64,000 bases of DNA from Closterium sp. Naga37s-1 (GCA_947471745.1 CANJKZ010000011.1:2232001-2296000); one strand, 5' to 3'. Numbered from the stretch's first letter, positions 41,884 to 53,719 are shown. Numbers and translations: made by a program. The notes: a model not told the origin generated them from the sequence alone.

Positions 41884-43058
41884 GCCAAGGCGGGCAAAGC
41901 AGCGGCTCTCAGTGTGAAACCTCCCGCATGTCAGGCCCGCACAGACACCCGTGCGAATGACATACGGGCAGGTCTCACTACCCTCACCCGTCCCACGCTG
42001 AACCAACCACTCACGGAGCTGCAGGGGCATCGGGGTCTCGCTCCGACGCTGCTGCTGCTGGCCCCGACCACCACCACTGCCTCCACGCCTAGGTCCAGAC
42101 CTACCACCACTGGTCCCACCGCCTCCAGTGCCGCCACTCCCTCCGCTGCCTCCACCGCCGCCACCAGTCCCACCGCCGCCACCACCTCCACCGCCTCCAC
42201 CTCCTCTACCGCTGCCCCCACTACCGCTCCCACTGCCACCTCCACCACCACGCTGCCACCTCCACTACCCCGGCCACCCTTGCCCTTGCTGTTGCGGCAC
42301 TTCGCACTAGTCGAAGCAGCACCAACGTCCTCAGGAAAAGAGACGTCTGCAGCAGCAGCAGAGGCAAAGGAGGGGGAAAGGGGGGAGGGGGAGCACCCCT
42401 CAAAGAAGGGTGAGCGCGGAGTGCCACGAGCAGCACCTACAGCAACTGCACTAGTCTCAGCTGCGAGGAGATGCTGCTCGAGGAGGTCAACAGTGAGGGA
42501 GGTGGGGTTGAGGGTGAGGAAGTGGTCCCTGACAGAGCGAAGGGAGTCAGGGAGGCGAGTGACTATGAAGTAGAGGGTGATAAACATGGGGGGCTGGTTC
42601 GTGGGAAGGAACTCAGCAGGGACGGTAGCGCAGTAGCGAGCGTGGATAGTGCGCAGGTGGGTAACCAGGTTGGCTACTGTGGCAAAAGCCGACAGCTCAG
42701 GGAACAGGAAGGGCAGTAGCAGCCTGCCAATAGCAGCAGTGGCAGGGGAGGAGTAGCGAGAAACGACAGCGTCGTACCGGGCCTGTGCTGTCGTGTGCTC
42801 TCCAAAGTGAGCACATTCGGTCGCGGGCAGGTGGTTGCGAATGGCCAAGCGGGCAGTAGCGTCACGAGACAGCCACTGGGAACGAGTCGAAAAGTCAGCT
42901 GTGGCGGGAGGGGCTGGAGCGGCACCGGACACGTGGTCAAACACTGAGACACTGTCCTTCAGATCGCTCAGTAGGTACAGTTGCAGATCATCGTGCCACG
43001 TGTCAAATGCTACAGGTCTGCCCTCCGGGTCGAACGAGAGAACTCTAAGCGACGCCAT
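41884..43058 (-). pseudogene. Gag of element K
   Basis: ATG at 43056-43058 (MASLRVLSFDPEGRPVAFDT). A long frame runs through WHDDLQLYLLSDLKDSVSVF, YDAVVSRYSSPATAAIGRL and PPMFITLYFIVTRLPDSL to SSTSAKCRNSKGKGGRGSG, and there the Gly repeat shifts frame. The knuckle CPYVIRTG...TCGRFHTESRCFARL is at the very edge, next to H2. Its spacing is C-x13-C-x3-H-x4-C. Confidence 0.85.
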
Positions 43059-43079
43059 AGTGGCGCAGGACTCAGGAGC

Positions 43080-44319
43080 ATCAGAAGCAGTAGCTAAGGG
43101 GCCAAGGGGCCGGGCCGATGGGCCAAACAAGAGGGCCGAGGGGCCGAGGGGCCTAGGTGGCCGAGAGGCCTGGGGGGGCGAGGGGCCAAACACGAGGGCC
43201 GAGGAGGCCGAGCCTAGGGGCCGAGGCTAGGGGCCGAGGGGCCAAACAAGGGGCCGGGCGTGGGCTAGGTACGGGGCCGGGCGCGGGCTAGGTACGGGGC
43301 CAGGCGCTGGGCAGGTATGGGGCCGAGCGCTGGGCTCTGAACTGGGGCCGAGGGGCCTAGGGGGCCGAGGGGCCAAACACGAGGGCCAAGGAGGCAGAGC
43401 CTAGGGGCCAAGGCTAGGGGCCGAGGGGCCGAGGGGCGGGGCCGAGCGTCCAAACAAGGGGCCGGGCGCGGGCTAGGTACTGGGCCGGGCGCGGGCTAGG
43501 TACGGGGCCGGGCGCTGGGCAGGTACGGGGCCGGGCGCTGGGCTCTGAACTGGGCCGAGGGGGGCCGAGGGGCCAAACACGAGGGCCGAGGAGGCCGAGC
43601 CTAGGAGCCGAGGCTAGGGGCCGAGGGGCCAAACAAGGGGCCGGGCGCGGGCTAGGTACGGGGCCGGGCGAGGGCTAGTACGGGGCCGGGCGCGGGCTAG
43701 GTACGGGGTTGGGCGATGGGCGAGGGACGGGGCCGGGCATGGGTGTCGACGGGCCGGGGCTAGGTATTGGGCCGGGCGCGGGCTAGGTATGGGGCCGGGC
43801 GCTGGATGAGGGACGGGGCTGGGCGCGGGCGTCGACGGGCGCGGGCTAGGGAAGGGGCCGGGCGCGGGCTAGGTACGGGGCCAGGCACGGGCGAGGTACG
43901 GGGGCCGGGCGCGGGTGTCGACAGGGCGCGGGCTAGGTACGGGGCCGGGCGCGGGGGTCGACGGGCGCGGGCTAGGGAAGGGGCCGGGCGCGGGGCTAGG
44001 TACGGGGCCAGGCGCGGGCGAGGTACTGGGCCGAGCGCGGGTGTCGACGGGTGCGGGCTAGGTACGGGGCCGGGCACGTGTCGACAGGGCGCGGGCTAGG
44101 TACGGGGCCGAGTCGCGGGCTAGGTACGGGCCGGGCGCTGGCGTGAGACGGGGCCGGGCGCGGGCTAGGTACGGGCCGGGCGAGGGCGAGAGACGGGCCG
44201 GGCGGGAGGCTAGGAACGGGCCGATCGCGGGCTAGGTAAAGGTCGGGCGCGGGGCTAGGAACGAGGCCGGGCACGGGGCTAGGGTCGATGGGCCTAGGGA
44301 GGTAGTCGCAGTGTAGCAG
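43080..44319 (-). repeat. GC-rich leader minisatellite of element K
   Basis: About 1.2 kb of GGGGCCGGGCGCGGGCTAGG units with GTCGACGGG interruptions; a higher-order block (GGCCAAACACGAGGGCCGAG) recurs at 43180, 43370 and 43570. C-rich on the sense strand. No gene supported. Confidence 0.8.
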
Positions 44320-44351
44320 GTGGTGGGCCCAAGTAACCTGCTCTGATTCCA
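44320..44351 (-). promoter_or_regulatory. PBS and tRNA-complementary box of element K
   Basis: Sense PBS TGGAATCAGAGC (44340-44351) and TGGGCCCACCAC (44320-44331), only 8 bases apart: the most compact example in the lineage. Confidence 0.75.
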
Positions 44352-44483
44352 TGTCAGAATAACAAATGAGAATGAATGAACTAGCAATCAGTTGGGTACA
44401 AGTACTTACCCTAATTGGGTTGTACCCCTAATGGGCTACCCCACTACAGCCTACACAAACGTATAAGCTATAATGTTCTGACA
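44352..44483 (-). repeat. 5' LTR of element K (132 bp)
   Basis: Sense TGTCAGAAC to TTCTGACA; same subfamily as the A and B LTRs. H1 gag starts at the next base. Confidence 0.88.
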
Positions 44484-44838
44484 CCCAACGCTTGCCCAAG
44501 TAGGAGATAGCCTTGTGCGCTCTTCCGCACCCACGGGCTCTTCTCCGGGTCGTTCTCGGGGCGCTTCTCCGTTCCTTCCATCACCTCCAATAGGTCATAG
44601 TGGTCAAAGATGTTCTCCATCTTGAAGGACCATTCAGCAAAGTTGTCACCGTTGAACTTGTCAAGCCCAAACACCCTAGGCTCATCCCTAGGTGGGCCAA
44701 GACTTGGTTGCATGGGCGCCATGGCTGAATCACGGGGTTGGCCTTGAGCTTGGGCTTCTCCACTGCCACCAGCACCTCTGCCACCCCTTTCCTCAGGTCC
44801 AGCCATTGTCAAAAATGCTCCAAGGGGCTCTGATACCA
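44484..44838 (-). pseudogene. Gag N-terminus and PBS of element H1
   Basis: ATG at 44804-44806 (MAGPEERGGRGAGGSGEAQA), running to SAQGYLLLGQALG, where K begins. PBS TGGTATCAGAGC at 44827-44838. Confidence 0.87.
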
Positions 44839-44840
44839 CT

Positions 44841-45638
44841 TGTTATAGTCACAATAGGCTTGAATGTGCCGAAAACGAAAGATAGAGTGCACAGTCGGAT
44901 TTCTGCACAGCGGCTTCAAACGTTGATAGCGTTCTGGTCACAGCTGCAAATGACTTGATTTTAATTTGATCTGAAGCGTCTTGCCGTCGCCTACACTTGG
45001 CAATTTAGATTGCACGATTTCATTAAGGATTGACAACGCAACGTCGGTTTGAAAGAATGGCTCTATGACAGCCACTATAGACTTAGAACACAAATTAGGA
45101 AGAGTTACGAGTTGGGAATGACTCCCAGCTCCTACAAACCCCAAAAGCCGAGGTACAGTGATGTGGAACAGTGCCACACTGTCCCCAACCACGAAAGGTC
45201 TCGAAACTACCCTCCACAAGAGCCTACACCAAGAGAAATGTTACACTACACAAAGTAATGTAGCTATTCTCACTATCTTAAAGTTTACCCTTTTGGAGAG
45301 CTTCGAAATCACTTGAATCTTGAAACCAAGGCTCTGGTTCTTCAAGATAAATTCTTCCTTGAGTTCTTGGAAGTCTGCTGTGCACACATGCGAGAGGCCG
45401 AACATTCCACACACGACAAAATAGAAAACCACACACGACACGCAAACGACGACGTGACACGCGACTAGCGATAACTCGCCATTGACTCGACACACACATT
45501 CAAAATCAGGTCTCATCATTCACACACTATTTTAAGCATGAAATATATATTATCTCATGACGTCATACCATTCCATGCACACACGCATGCACGCATACGG
45601 ACAACAAGCCGAATGCAAACCGTAGGGTTGCACCAACA
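44841..45638 (-). repeat. 5' LTR of element H1 (798 bp)
   Basis: Partner of 25164-25940. Ends at CACCAACA; the G coding sequence resumes at 45644. Confidence 0.9.
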
Positions 45639-45643
45639 CCGAC

Positions 45644-47360
45644 TGCTTCAGCCCGTAGAGGCTCTTCAGCAGCTTGCACACCCGGCCGGTCCCGTCATTG
45701 AATGAGTCCGGCTAGTACATGTACAGCACCCGATCGAGCTTACTCTGCGGGAAAGCGTTCTTCGTGCGAGCTGCATCAGGTTGAGGTCGATGACATCAAC
45801 GATGCTGAGGAAGATCCTCAGCGCGACGTAGATGCTCACCGTCGCGTACGTCTCGTCTACGTGAAGATCTTCACGACCAGCCTCGCCTTTTTGCGCTCAA
45901 CGGTGTTGTTGATGCGGTACTTCGTCGTTAACACCCACCGGTTCTTCATGATGTTCACCCCAGATGGGCGTTCGACCAGCTCCTAGGTCCCCATGCTGAT
46001 GAGGATGCGGATCTCCTCCTCCATGGTGGCTTTCACCGCCTTGCCCTTCCAGCTCGCCAACGCCTCCTTCACCATCATTGTGGCAATGTCCCAACGGTGC
46101 TCGGGGCCGGCGTGCATGTCGGGGTCGAGCCCCGGCAGATCTTCATCCTCCACGGTATCGTCATACAGCAGGTCGTCGTCGACCTCGTCGTACACCTTGG
46201 TGAAGGCGGCCGGTACAAAGAAATCCGGCGGCCTCCGAAGTTGACCTGTACGTCGTAGTCCAGGCTGGACCTCCACCACGTCGCTGTCGGTGGACTTGTC
46301 GGCGTCCCCTTCATCGTCACCGGCGTTGCTCCCCTCAGCGTCCTGCTGCACCACAGTCGGCATCCCTGCCGACTTCTCCCCTGCGGTCGGCTCTCCTGCC
46401 AACTGCCCAGTCGCCGACTGCTCCTTGGTCGGCTTCGCTGTTGCCTACTCCTCTGTCGGCTGGTGCTCTGCTGGTGCCTCCTTTGCCGGCTTCACCAAAG
46501 TCGGCTGCACCTTCTCGGCCTGCTGCTCCCCGGTCGGCGTCAGCTTCGCTCCCACGCCGACTTTCACAGCATCACGCCGGCCACCGGCGATGCTTTTGGC
46601 CAGCGCCACAGGCGACGCCCAACTTCTCCCCTCATCGCCAGAGGCCGACACCAGAGTCAGCCCACGAAGGTTGGCGACAAGGGGTGGGGCAGGCACCAGG
46701 GAGGGAGGGGGAACACCCTCGGCGTCCTCATCAGCAATCTCACCAACCTCGGCGAGCAGAGGGAGCGTCGCCGTCGAGGTGTCCATCTGCGGGTTGACCT
46801 GCGTCCGCCTCGACGCCGGCCCGTGCTCTGCCTTCCACACCTCGAAAGATATGGTTTCGTAGAACACCAGGTCCGACGTGGGGACCACCCAGTTGTCGGC
46901 GATGTCGAGGAGCTCCCAACCCTTGCTCTCCTCTGACATACCGAGATGAAGGCCCCACCGGACCTTTGGCTTCATCTTTCCGCCGTGCTGCTGCTCAGGG
47001 ACCACGAACTGTGCCATGCAGCCCCACACCCGTGCCAATGACAAGTCGGGCTTCTTCCCAGTCAGCAGTTGGTACGGCGTCGTCCCCGGCGGCAGCGCCG
47101 ACCTCTCGAGGCAGTTGCGGACCCAGACAGCCTGCCGCAGAGTAAGGTGCCACCAGTGGTGCTGCACGCCCATGTGCAGCAGCATCGTCAGCACCGTCTC
47201 CACCACTGTCCTAATCTCCCGCTCTGTCATGCTGTTCTACTGCAGGGTGTAAAGGCAGGTCAGGTCGTGGACGATACCCTTGTCGTCCACGAAGGCGGTG
47301 AAGTCCTTCCCGAGGAACTCCCCTCCCTGGTCAGAATGTAGCATCAGCACCGACTTCTTC
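45644..47360 (-). pseudogene. Integrase end, linker and RT start of element G
   Basis: From the right: MLHSDQGGEFLGKDF (second D, 47320-47355), then TEREIRTVVETVLTMLLHMG (catalytic E) after a stop, KKPDLSLARVWGCMAQFVVP and the acidic linker to about 46445. There is a stop, then a second frame (45983-46402) with LRRTGQLRRPPDFFVPA and ATMMVKEALASWKGKAVKAT. The RT start is decayed but ends in a recognisable LYGLKQS next to H1. Confidence 0.82.
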
Positions 47361-47488
47361 TGTTGAAATCAGGAACGGAATGAATGAACTAGAAAGCAGG
47401 TGGGTACAAGTAGGAAACCTAAAAGTGTTGTACCCTATATGAACTACCCCACTACAGCCTAGATAGACTATAGCATATAAGTTTGACA
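47361..47488 (-). repeat. 3' LTR of element F (128 bp)
   Basis: Sense TGTCAAAC to TTTCAACA. PPT TATGGGGGTG at 47489-47498 and conserved 3' UTR to about 47720. Confidence 0.92.
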
Positions 47489-47720
47489 CACCCCCATAGG
47501 CAAAGTGGGGGAGAACAAGAGGTCACAAGACCAGTCAAGAAAAGCAAAGCAAGCTCAGGGTGGATCACAAAGTCACCACGCAGTCTGAGCACAAGCAAAT
47601 GGCCACAAGGCCAGTTCACATGCAGAGTTATATATAGGAGAACAACAATACAGTGAACACAACCTAGCAAGTCTAAGAATGCAGGTATATGTATAGAGAG
47701 TACAGTACAAGCAGAGTCAA

Positions 47721-49975
47721 GAAGTAAGCAAGTGAGGCACAGTAGGTACAAGGCCTAGAACAGTGCAGAAACGCTGATGATCACAAGGCTGAAGTGCCTT
47801 GGTGAAAACATCAGCAGTGTTGGCCTGAGAGGCCACGTAAGCAAGACAAAGCTGACCACGCTGCTGCAACTCTCGAGCAAGGAACTAGCGCAGAGCAATG
47901 TGCTTCGTTCTGTGCTCCTGACACAAGGCAAGCATGGCCTTGTTGTCGACGTACAGAACTGGACGAGAACGAGGCGCCTCTCCCAAGTCGGTCAGCAAGT
48001 AGGTGAGCCAGCATAACTCCTGTGCAGCCATGGCCCCAGCGTAGATCTCAGCCTCACAACTGGAGCTGAGAACAGAAGAAGAGCGGGTAGACCGCCAAGA
48101 GAAATAACCGGAGCCAAGACTGAAGGTGTACCCCTGTGACGACCGCTGCGTAGCCAAGTCGTCAACCCAAGAAGCGTCTGCGTGACCAGTGAGGACAACT
48201 CGAGCCCGTCCTCCAAGCACGAGCCCCATGCCCGACGTACTGCACAGGTAGCGCAACACCCTCTTCGCAGCATCCCAGTGCACCTTTCGGTGTCGACCAG
48301 GAGCCACGTAGCGAGCCAGAAAGCTGAGAGGGTATGCGAGGTCAGGTTGTGTGCAAGTCATCAGGTACATGAGGCAGCCCACAAGCTCTGGATACGGGCC
48401 ACTCGGCTCTACGGACTCGTCCGAAGGTGGAGCTGAGAGCGAGTGACCAGTAGGCAGAGGAGTGGACTGTGGCGAGGAGTACATGAAGCCGAAGCGCTGA
48501 AGGACGTGCTGCACCATGTGTGACTGAGTCAAGGTAATGGTGCGCTGTGCTCTGTCCCGGGTGATCCGCAAGCCAAGATAGCTTGTCAGCTCACCCAGGT
48601 CTGTGCACGTGTGTCTCTTCTGTAGCTCGGACTTCACGTGGGCGAGTGCCTCAGTGTCAGCAGTAGCAAAGACGAGGTCGTCTACGTACACGAGAACGTA
48701 GAATGGCGGCAGAGTGGTGTCAGTGCGTAAAAACAGCGACGGGTCAGCTGTGGAAGGAGCAAAACCAAGAGTAGCAAGAGTCGTCCTCAGTGTGTCGTGC
48801 CACTCACGGGGTGCCTGGCGGAGACCGTAGACTGGCCGCCGGAGGCTCCACTGGGTACCAGCAGGAAACGACCCAGTGAAGCCTGGTGGGCGGCGCAGCC
48901 AGATCTCCTCGTGCAGGCTGCCCTGTAGGAAGGCTGTGCTGAAGTCAAGCGAGTGGAGCTCGTAGTCACGCTGAGCGGCAACATGCAGTAGTACCCGAAG
49001 AGTGGTCAACTTCGGGGTAGGGGAGAAGGTCTGGAAGAAGTCAACTCCCTGTCGCTGACTGAAGCCACGTGCAACGTAATGCGCCTTGAAGATAGGCGGA
49101 GAACCCGGCGGCCGCTTCACCTTGAAGATCCACATGCCACTGACGATGTTCGCCCCAGGCGGGGGAACCTCGTCGACGTAGGTGCCTGTGGACTTCCAAG
49201 AAGCCATCTGTGTCTCCATGGCTGTCTGCCACTGAGAGGAGTAGGGACCCTCTATCGCCTCTGCGTAAGAGCGCGGGGTCGGGATGTCTGGTGCATCCGG
49301 GTCTCCCTCACGGGCAAGCAGCATGGACACGAGATGAGGTACAGCAGCGACAAAGCAATCAAACTCCTCCTGTCTGTCCTCAAGAACGTCCATGCCAAGA
49401 GCACACTCACCCCCAACGGACGGAGGACAGACACACGCAGACTGAGCAACAAGACTAGTGGCGTAGTCTAGGCGACAGGCTGCAGCAAAGTCAACAAGCT
49501 CAGCAACGAGAGCAGACGCAGCAGTGGACTCAAACAAAGGGTCAGTGACAGCAGTGGCCAGAAAACGCGTGACAGTAGGACTAGCAGCACGAAGGGAGTC
49601 AAACTCCGGGTCCGGACCGTCAGGAAGAGAGGACACAGGAGGAGACGGCAGAGGGACACGCGGTGGAGCAGTGGAAAGACGCGGTGTCATAGAGTGAGTG
49701 CGAGGGACAGGAGGTAGACGCGGACGCGAAACACGACGACCAGCTCGAACAGTGCGGACATGCGACGCAGAGCGAGACTCAGGTGACGCAGGACGAGACT
49801 CTGGCGACACAGGACGCGACTCAGGCTCACGACGCTCCGTAAGATCTCTAGTCGGTCCAGAGTAAGGAGAAGGACCAGGCAGTGGAGAGGACGGCTGTAA
49901 CTGCGACTGAGACTGGACAGGCAGTGGACTCAGTAAAGGAGGAGTAGGACCAGGAGAAGGCCGTAGACCGAGAAC
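47721..49975 (-). pseudogene. RT and RNase H of element F
   Basis: A 641-codon frame (47885-49810): Ser/Pro/Arg-rich lead-in, DAPDIPTPRSYAEAIEGPYS, LHSLDFSTAFLQGSLHEEI, LVYVDDLVFATADTEALA, GHADASWVDDLATQRSSQG and VLYVDNKAMLALCQEH. A TAG (RYFLAREL has become R-stop-FLAREL) removes the last 60 residues, which continue in phase to HLLTS. RT and most of RNase H look functional in sequence. Confidence 0.88.
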
Positions 49976-50720
49976 CTACTGAAGGAGCGGAACGTCGTAC
50001 GGCCGCGGCCGCGCAGCGCCTCCAGGAACAATAGAGACAGCACCAGTACCCTCAGCTCCAGGGTCTCCAGCAACAACTCCCACAGCACCACGAGCTCCAG
50101 TACCTGCAGCTCCAACGCATGCAGCACCACCAGCCCCAGCAGCTCCAGTACCCCCAGTATGAGCACCTCCAGGACCAGCGGCTCCAGCAGCTCCAACACC
50201 AGCAGGACCTCCAGCAGCTCCAGAACAACTCCAGCAGCACCAGCACTAGCACCACCTCCAGCAGCTCCAGCACCAGCAGCACCTCCAGCAGCACCAGCAC
50301 CAGCAGCACCTCCAGCAGCTCCAGCACCAAAAGCACCTCCAGAAGCTCCAGCAGCAGCAACACCTCCAGCAGCTCCAGTAGCACCTCCAGCACCAGCAGC
50401 ACCAGTAGCACGGCGACAGTGCCGAGTGTACCACTCCCAAAGCTGCTACGGAGAGTCGGGCTCCCGCCGCAACGGGACACCCGTAGAACCTCTAGACTCA
50501 GCACGCGCAGGCTCAGCACCCCCAGACGCAGTACCCCCAGGCTCAGCACCCCCAGGCTCCACACGCTCAGGCTCAGCACCCCCAGACTCCACACGCGCAG
50601 GCTCAGCTCCCCCAGGCTCCGCACCCCCAGTCCCTGCACCCACAGGCTCAGCACCCCTAGCAGCACCTGAGTCGACAGCTACCTCGACCGGCTCGGCAGG
50701 GTCTACCTGAGACACACCTG
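49976..50720 (-). pseudogene. Repeat-coded linker of element F
   Basis: The sense strand encodes GGAEPGGAEPARVESGGAEP pentads (50480-50660) and then Gly/Ala repeats from GGTGCTGCTGGAG DNA (50100-50410). Same arrangement as C but different repeat counts. Other-strand Ser- or Leu-rich frames here are shadows. Confidence 0.75.
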
Positions 50721-51965
50721 AGGGGGCAGGACCCTGAGGGGGGAGGGGGTCTAGCGGAGGAGTACCTGATGCTAGGAAGAGTGGCGGGGGGGGGAGAGAG
50801 GTAGTACGGTAGGGAAAGAGATGGTAGTAAGACACCGACTCGTCAAACGTGACGTCCTGAGAGGATAGAACACGACGCGAGGTGGGGTGGTAGAACTGCC
50901 ACCCGGGTGCGTCAGGGGGGAAGCCAAGGAAGACGCAGGGAACGGCACAGGAGGACAGCTTGTCCGCTGAAGTATCGCGGACAAAAGCTCGAGATCCCCA
51001 GACACGGAACGCGGACACATCTCCAACCTTCCCCGTCCACCTCAGAGTAGGTGTGGTCTCCGGCAAGGAGACACGAGGCTGAAGGTTGATCTGATGCGCA
51101 GCGTACAGAACCGCGAACGGCCACATAAAATGGGGAACAGCCGCATGGATCATGGACGTGCGAGCGACGTCCATGACCATGCCAATGCGGCGCTCAGCAA
51201 TCCCATTTTGCTGTGGGGAGGTCGGAAGCGTGAACGTCTGGCGGATGCCCTCCGCACGACAGAAGGCCTTCAGGAGGTCGGAGGAAAACTCACCGCCTCT
51301 GTCTGAGTGCAAACGCAGAACAGGAAGGTCCGAGCCAAAACGCTCGCTGAGCTGGCGATGAGCACCGCGGATCCAGTCGATCAACACCTCAAAGACCTCA
51401 CCCTTGCTGCGCAAGGGGAAGACTGTGGTGTAACACGAGTAGTCGTCAACGATTAGCAGGAAGTAACGCTCGTGACCCTGTCCACAGATGCGGGCAGGGC
51501 CCCACACGTCCATGTGAAGAGTCTGCACTGGAGCCTCTGTCGGAGGGAACGTGGAGGAGTGAGGAGCGGCGCGCTGCCGTCCCTCGACACAAGGAACACA
51601 AGTAGGGGCAGGCCTCGGAGGAAGGGGAGGGAGGGACCGGGGTAGACCCGAGACAAGGGTACGGGAGGCCTTACCTCGAAGACGAGGCAGGGAGGGGTGA
51701 CCAAGGCAGTGGTGCCAAAGGAAGCTTGTGCGACAGAGGACGACACGAGCAGGGGGCAGACGCGGGACCAGACCTGGACGCGGCAGCAAACACCTGACTA
51801 GACGCGGCTACCTGACAAGACGCAGAGACCGGAGGAGACGCAGTAGTCAGTGTGTACAGACTTGACCCAGGCCAATGGGTGAACGTGGCCGAGTGGCGGC
51901 CCGTCCGAGAGCAAGTGTAGTGGGTCACACGCTGACCTGCAGGGGTGAACTGGTCAACCCACGCG
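50721..51965 (-). pseudogene. Integrase of element F
   Basis: The 447-codon frame has HHCLGHPSLPRLRG, CVPCVEG, HMDVWGPARI, LHSDRGGEFSSDL, QQNGIAERRIGMVMDVARTS and FYHPTSRRVLSSQDVTFDE, so the zinc site and D,D,E are complete. The segment before it (TCSRTGRHSATFTHWPGSSL) is in another frame. Confidence 0.87.
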
Positions 51966-52420
51966 TCCTAGAGGTCAGCTCCACTCACCAGGTTCATAGA
52001 GAACGAGGGGAGGTGGAGTCCCGATAGCAAGCCCGACGGGGCCGCAGGACACGGTAGAACGGTGGAAGAGTGCGCAAGGACTGGGCCCCCAGAGGGGTCA
52101 GCCAGGGAGACTGCGACAGGCCGACTGAGCGGCGTGAGTGTGGTGCTGTCGCAAAAGAAAGAGCGCGAAGCACCAGAGTCAAGTGTGAAAGTGTGCAAGG
52201 CCTCAGTAGGTGCAGTACCAGAGAGAGCAGACTCACCAGCACCTGGAGGAGCAGACTCACCACTACCTGGAGCAGCAAACGCACTAGCACCTAGAGCAGC
52301 AACCTCAATGCCCGGGTCGGGCGGGACACTCAGGTAACAGTCACCCTCAGCACTATCAGTCAAAGCATACATGGCAGAAAGCATAGCATCGAAATCAAGA
52401 TCAAAGAGGGAGCTCAACAG
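51966..52420 (-). pseudogene. Protease domain of element F
   Basis: FDLDFDAMLSAMYALTDSAE, Ala/Gly/Ser repeats (APGSGESAPPGAGESA), then TLDSGASRSFFCDSTTLTPL. It ends in a TAG where relatives have LQDALVDQFT (CAG). Confidence 0.85.
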
Positions 52421-53674
52421 CGTCAGGAAACTGGGCGCGCCAGGCGTCAGTCACGCGACCGAAGCAGCGCTGCGCTGTGTGTGGCAGCCCGCACGTCTCC
52501 CCACGACGACTGCCGATGCAAAGAACGTAAGTGCAGGGACCAGCACCCCCAGACCTCCCACGCCCAGCGTACCACTCACGAAGCTGCTGGGCCGACGGGG
52601 TCTCACGTGAACGCGGCTGCTGCTGGCGCTGGCTACCACCAAAGCCTCCACGCTGCGCGGCTGCACCTCGACCAGCACCACCGCCACCGCCACCCCCGCC
52701 ACCACTGCCGCTGCCTCCACCACCGCTGCCGCTGCCTCCACCACCTCCACCGCTGCCTCCACCACCTCCACCGCCGCCACTGAAGCCCCCACTCCCGGCA
52801 CCACCCCCACCTCCACCGCAACCCGTTCCACCTTCTCCACCGCCTCCGCCGCCGCCCCCGCCATCCCCTCCACCACCCTTTCTCCCCTTGCCCTTGCTGT
52901 TGCGGTGCCTCCCACTAGGAGCAGACGAAGCCCCGACCTCCTCAGTGCCAACGAGGTCGATAGCAGCAGCAGAAGCAACAGAGGGGAGAAGGGGGACAGG
53001 GGAACACCCCTCAAAGAAAGGGGTGCGACGGTCGCCGCGAGAAGCACCTACAGCTAAGATACTCTTCTCAGCTGCAGCGAGGCGCTCCTCTAGCAGGTCG
53101 AGAGTGAGCTTGGTGGGGCAAAGGGAGAGAAAAGGGTCCCTGACTGAAGCAAGGGAGTCAGGGAGGCGGGTGACTAGGTAGTAAAGGGTGATGTACATTG
53201 GGGGGGGGGGGGTTTCTTGGCACAGAACTCAGTGGGAAGGGCAGCGCGGTAGCGGGCGTCACTAGTGCGGAGGTGAGTATTGAGGTCAGCCACTGTGGCA
53301 AAGGCGGCAAGGTCAGGGAAAAGGTACGGCAGCATGAGGCGGCTGAGGGCAGCAGTGGCAGGGGAGGAGTAGCGCGCAACTACAGCGTCGCACAAAGACT
53401 TAGCAGTCTTGTACTGGCCAAAATGCGCGCGCTCAGCAGGCGGCAGGTGACTACGAACAGCAAGGCGAGCAACAGCGCCACGAGTGGTCCACTGCGAGCG
53501 AACAGTACTGTCAGCAGTGGCAGTAGGATCAGTGGAGACACCGGACGTGTGATCGAAAAGGGATACCCCATCCCTAGAGTCACACTGAAGAAAGAGCTGC
53601 AGGTCGTCAACCCACACGTCAAAGTCAACTGCACGCCCCTCAGCATCAAAGGTGAGAATATTAGGGCTAGCCAT
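52401..53674 (-). pseudogene. Gag of element F
   Basis: ATG at 53672-53674 (MASPNILTFDAEGRAVDFDV). The frame ends just after LPTEFCAKKPP at a run of 13 G (plus strand, 53200-53212). The next frame starts at MYITLYYLVTRLPDSL and includes the Gly repeat and the knuckle CTYVLCIGSRRGETCGLPHT, then AQRCF (C-x13-C-x3-H-x4-C). Confidence 0.87.
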
Positions 53675-53719
53675 AGCAGCAGTAGAAGCAGTAGTAGCAG
53701 TAGGAGCAGTGCAGGCAGG

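Larger units (their letters stand above)
30834..44483 (-). mobile_element. Element K: short-LTR copia copy inserted in H1 gag, 3' half scrambled
   Basis: The 5' LTR at 44352-44483 abuts H1 gag. The left end lacks an LTR and has removed about 37 bp of H1 gag, so the insertion was followed by deletion. From right to left: leader, gag, protease (interrupted by H2), integrase, linker, gypsy shard, inverted RNase H plus 3' LTR (called J), second linker copy, RT. Subtracting H2 leaves about 7.2 kb. Confidence 0.8.
25164..45638 (-). mobile_element. Element H1: copia element inserted in G's RT
   Basis: 3' LTR 25164-25940 and 5' LTR 44841-45638 are the same family. The flanks CCGAA (25159-25163) and CCGAC (45639-45643) are a target duplication with one later change. 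Without the K insertion it is about 6.8 kb, including a 481-bp internal duplication. Coding parts match the nearly intact H2. Confidence 0.9.

Noticed and set aside
52531..53181. Pro-rich plus-strand frame opposite F gag (also 8263-8514 and 42128-42310)
   Set aside because: Antisense of the Gly-rich GGN repeat in gag.
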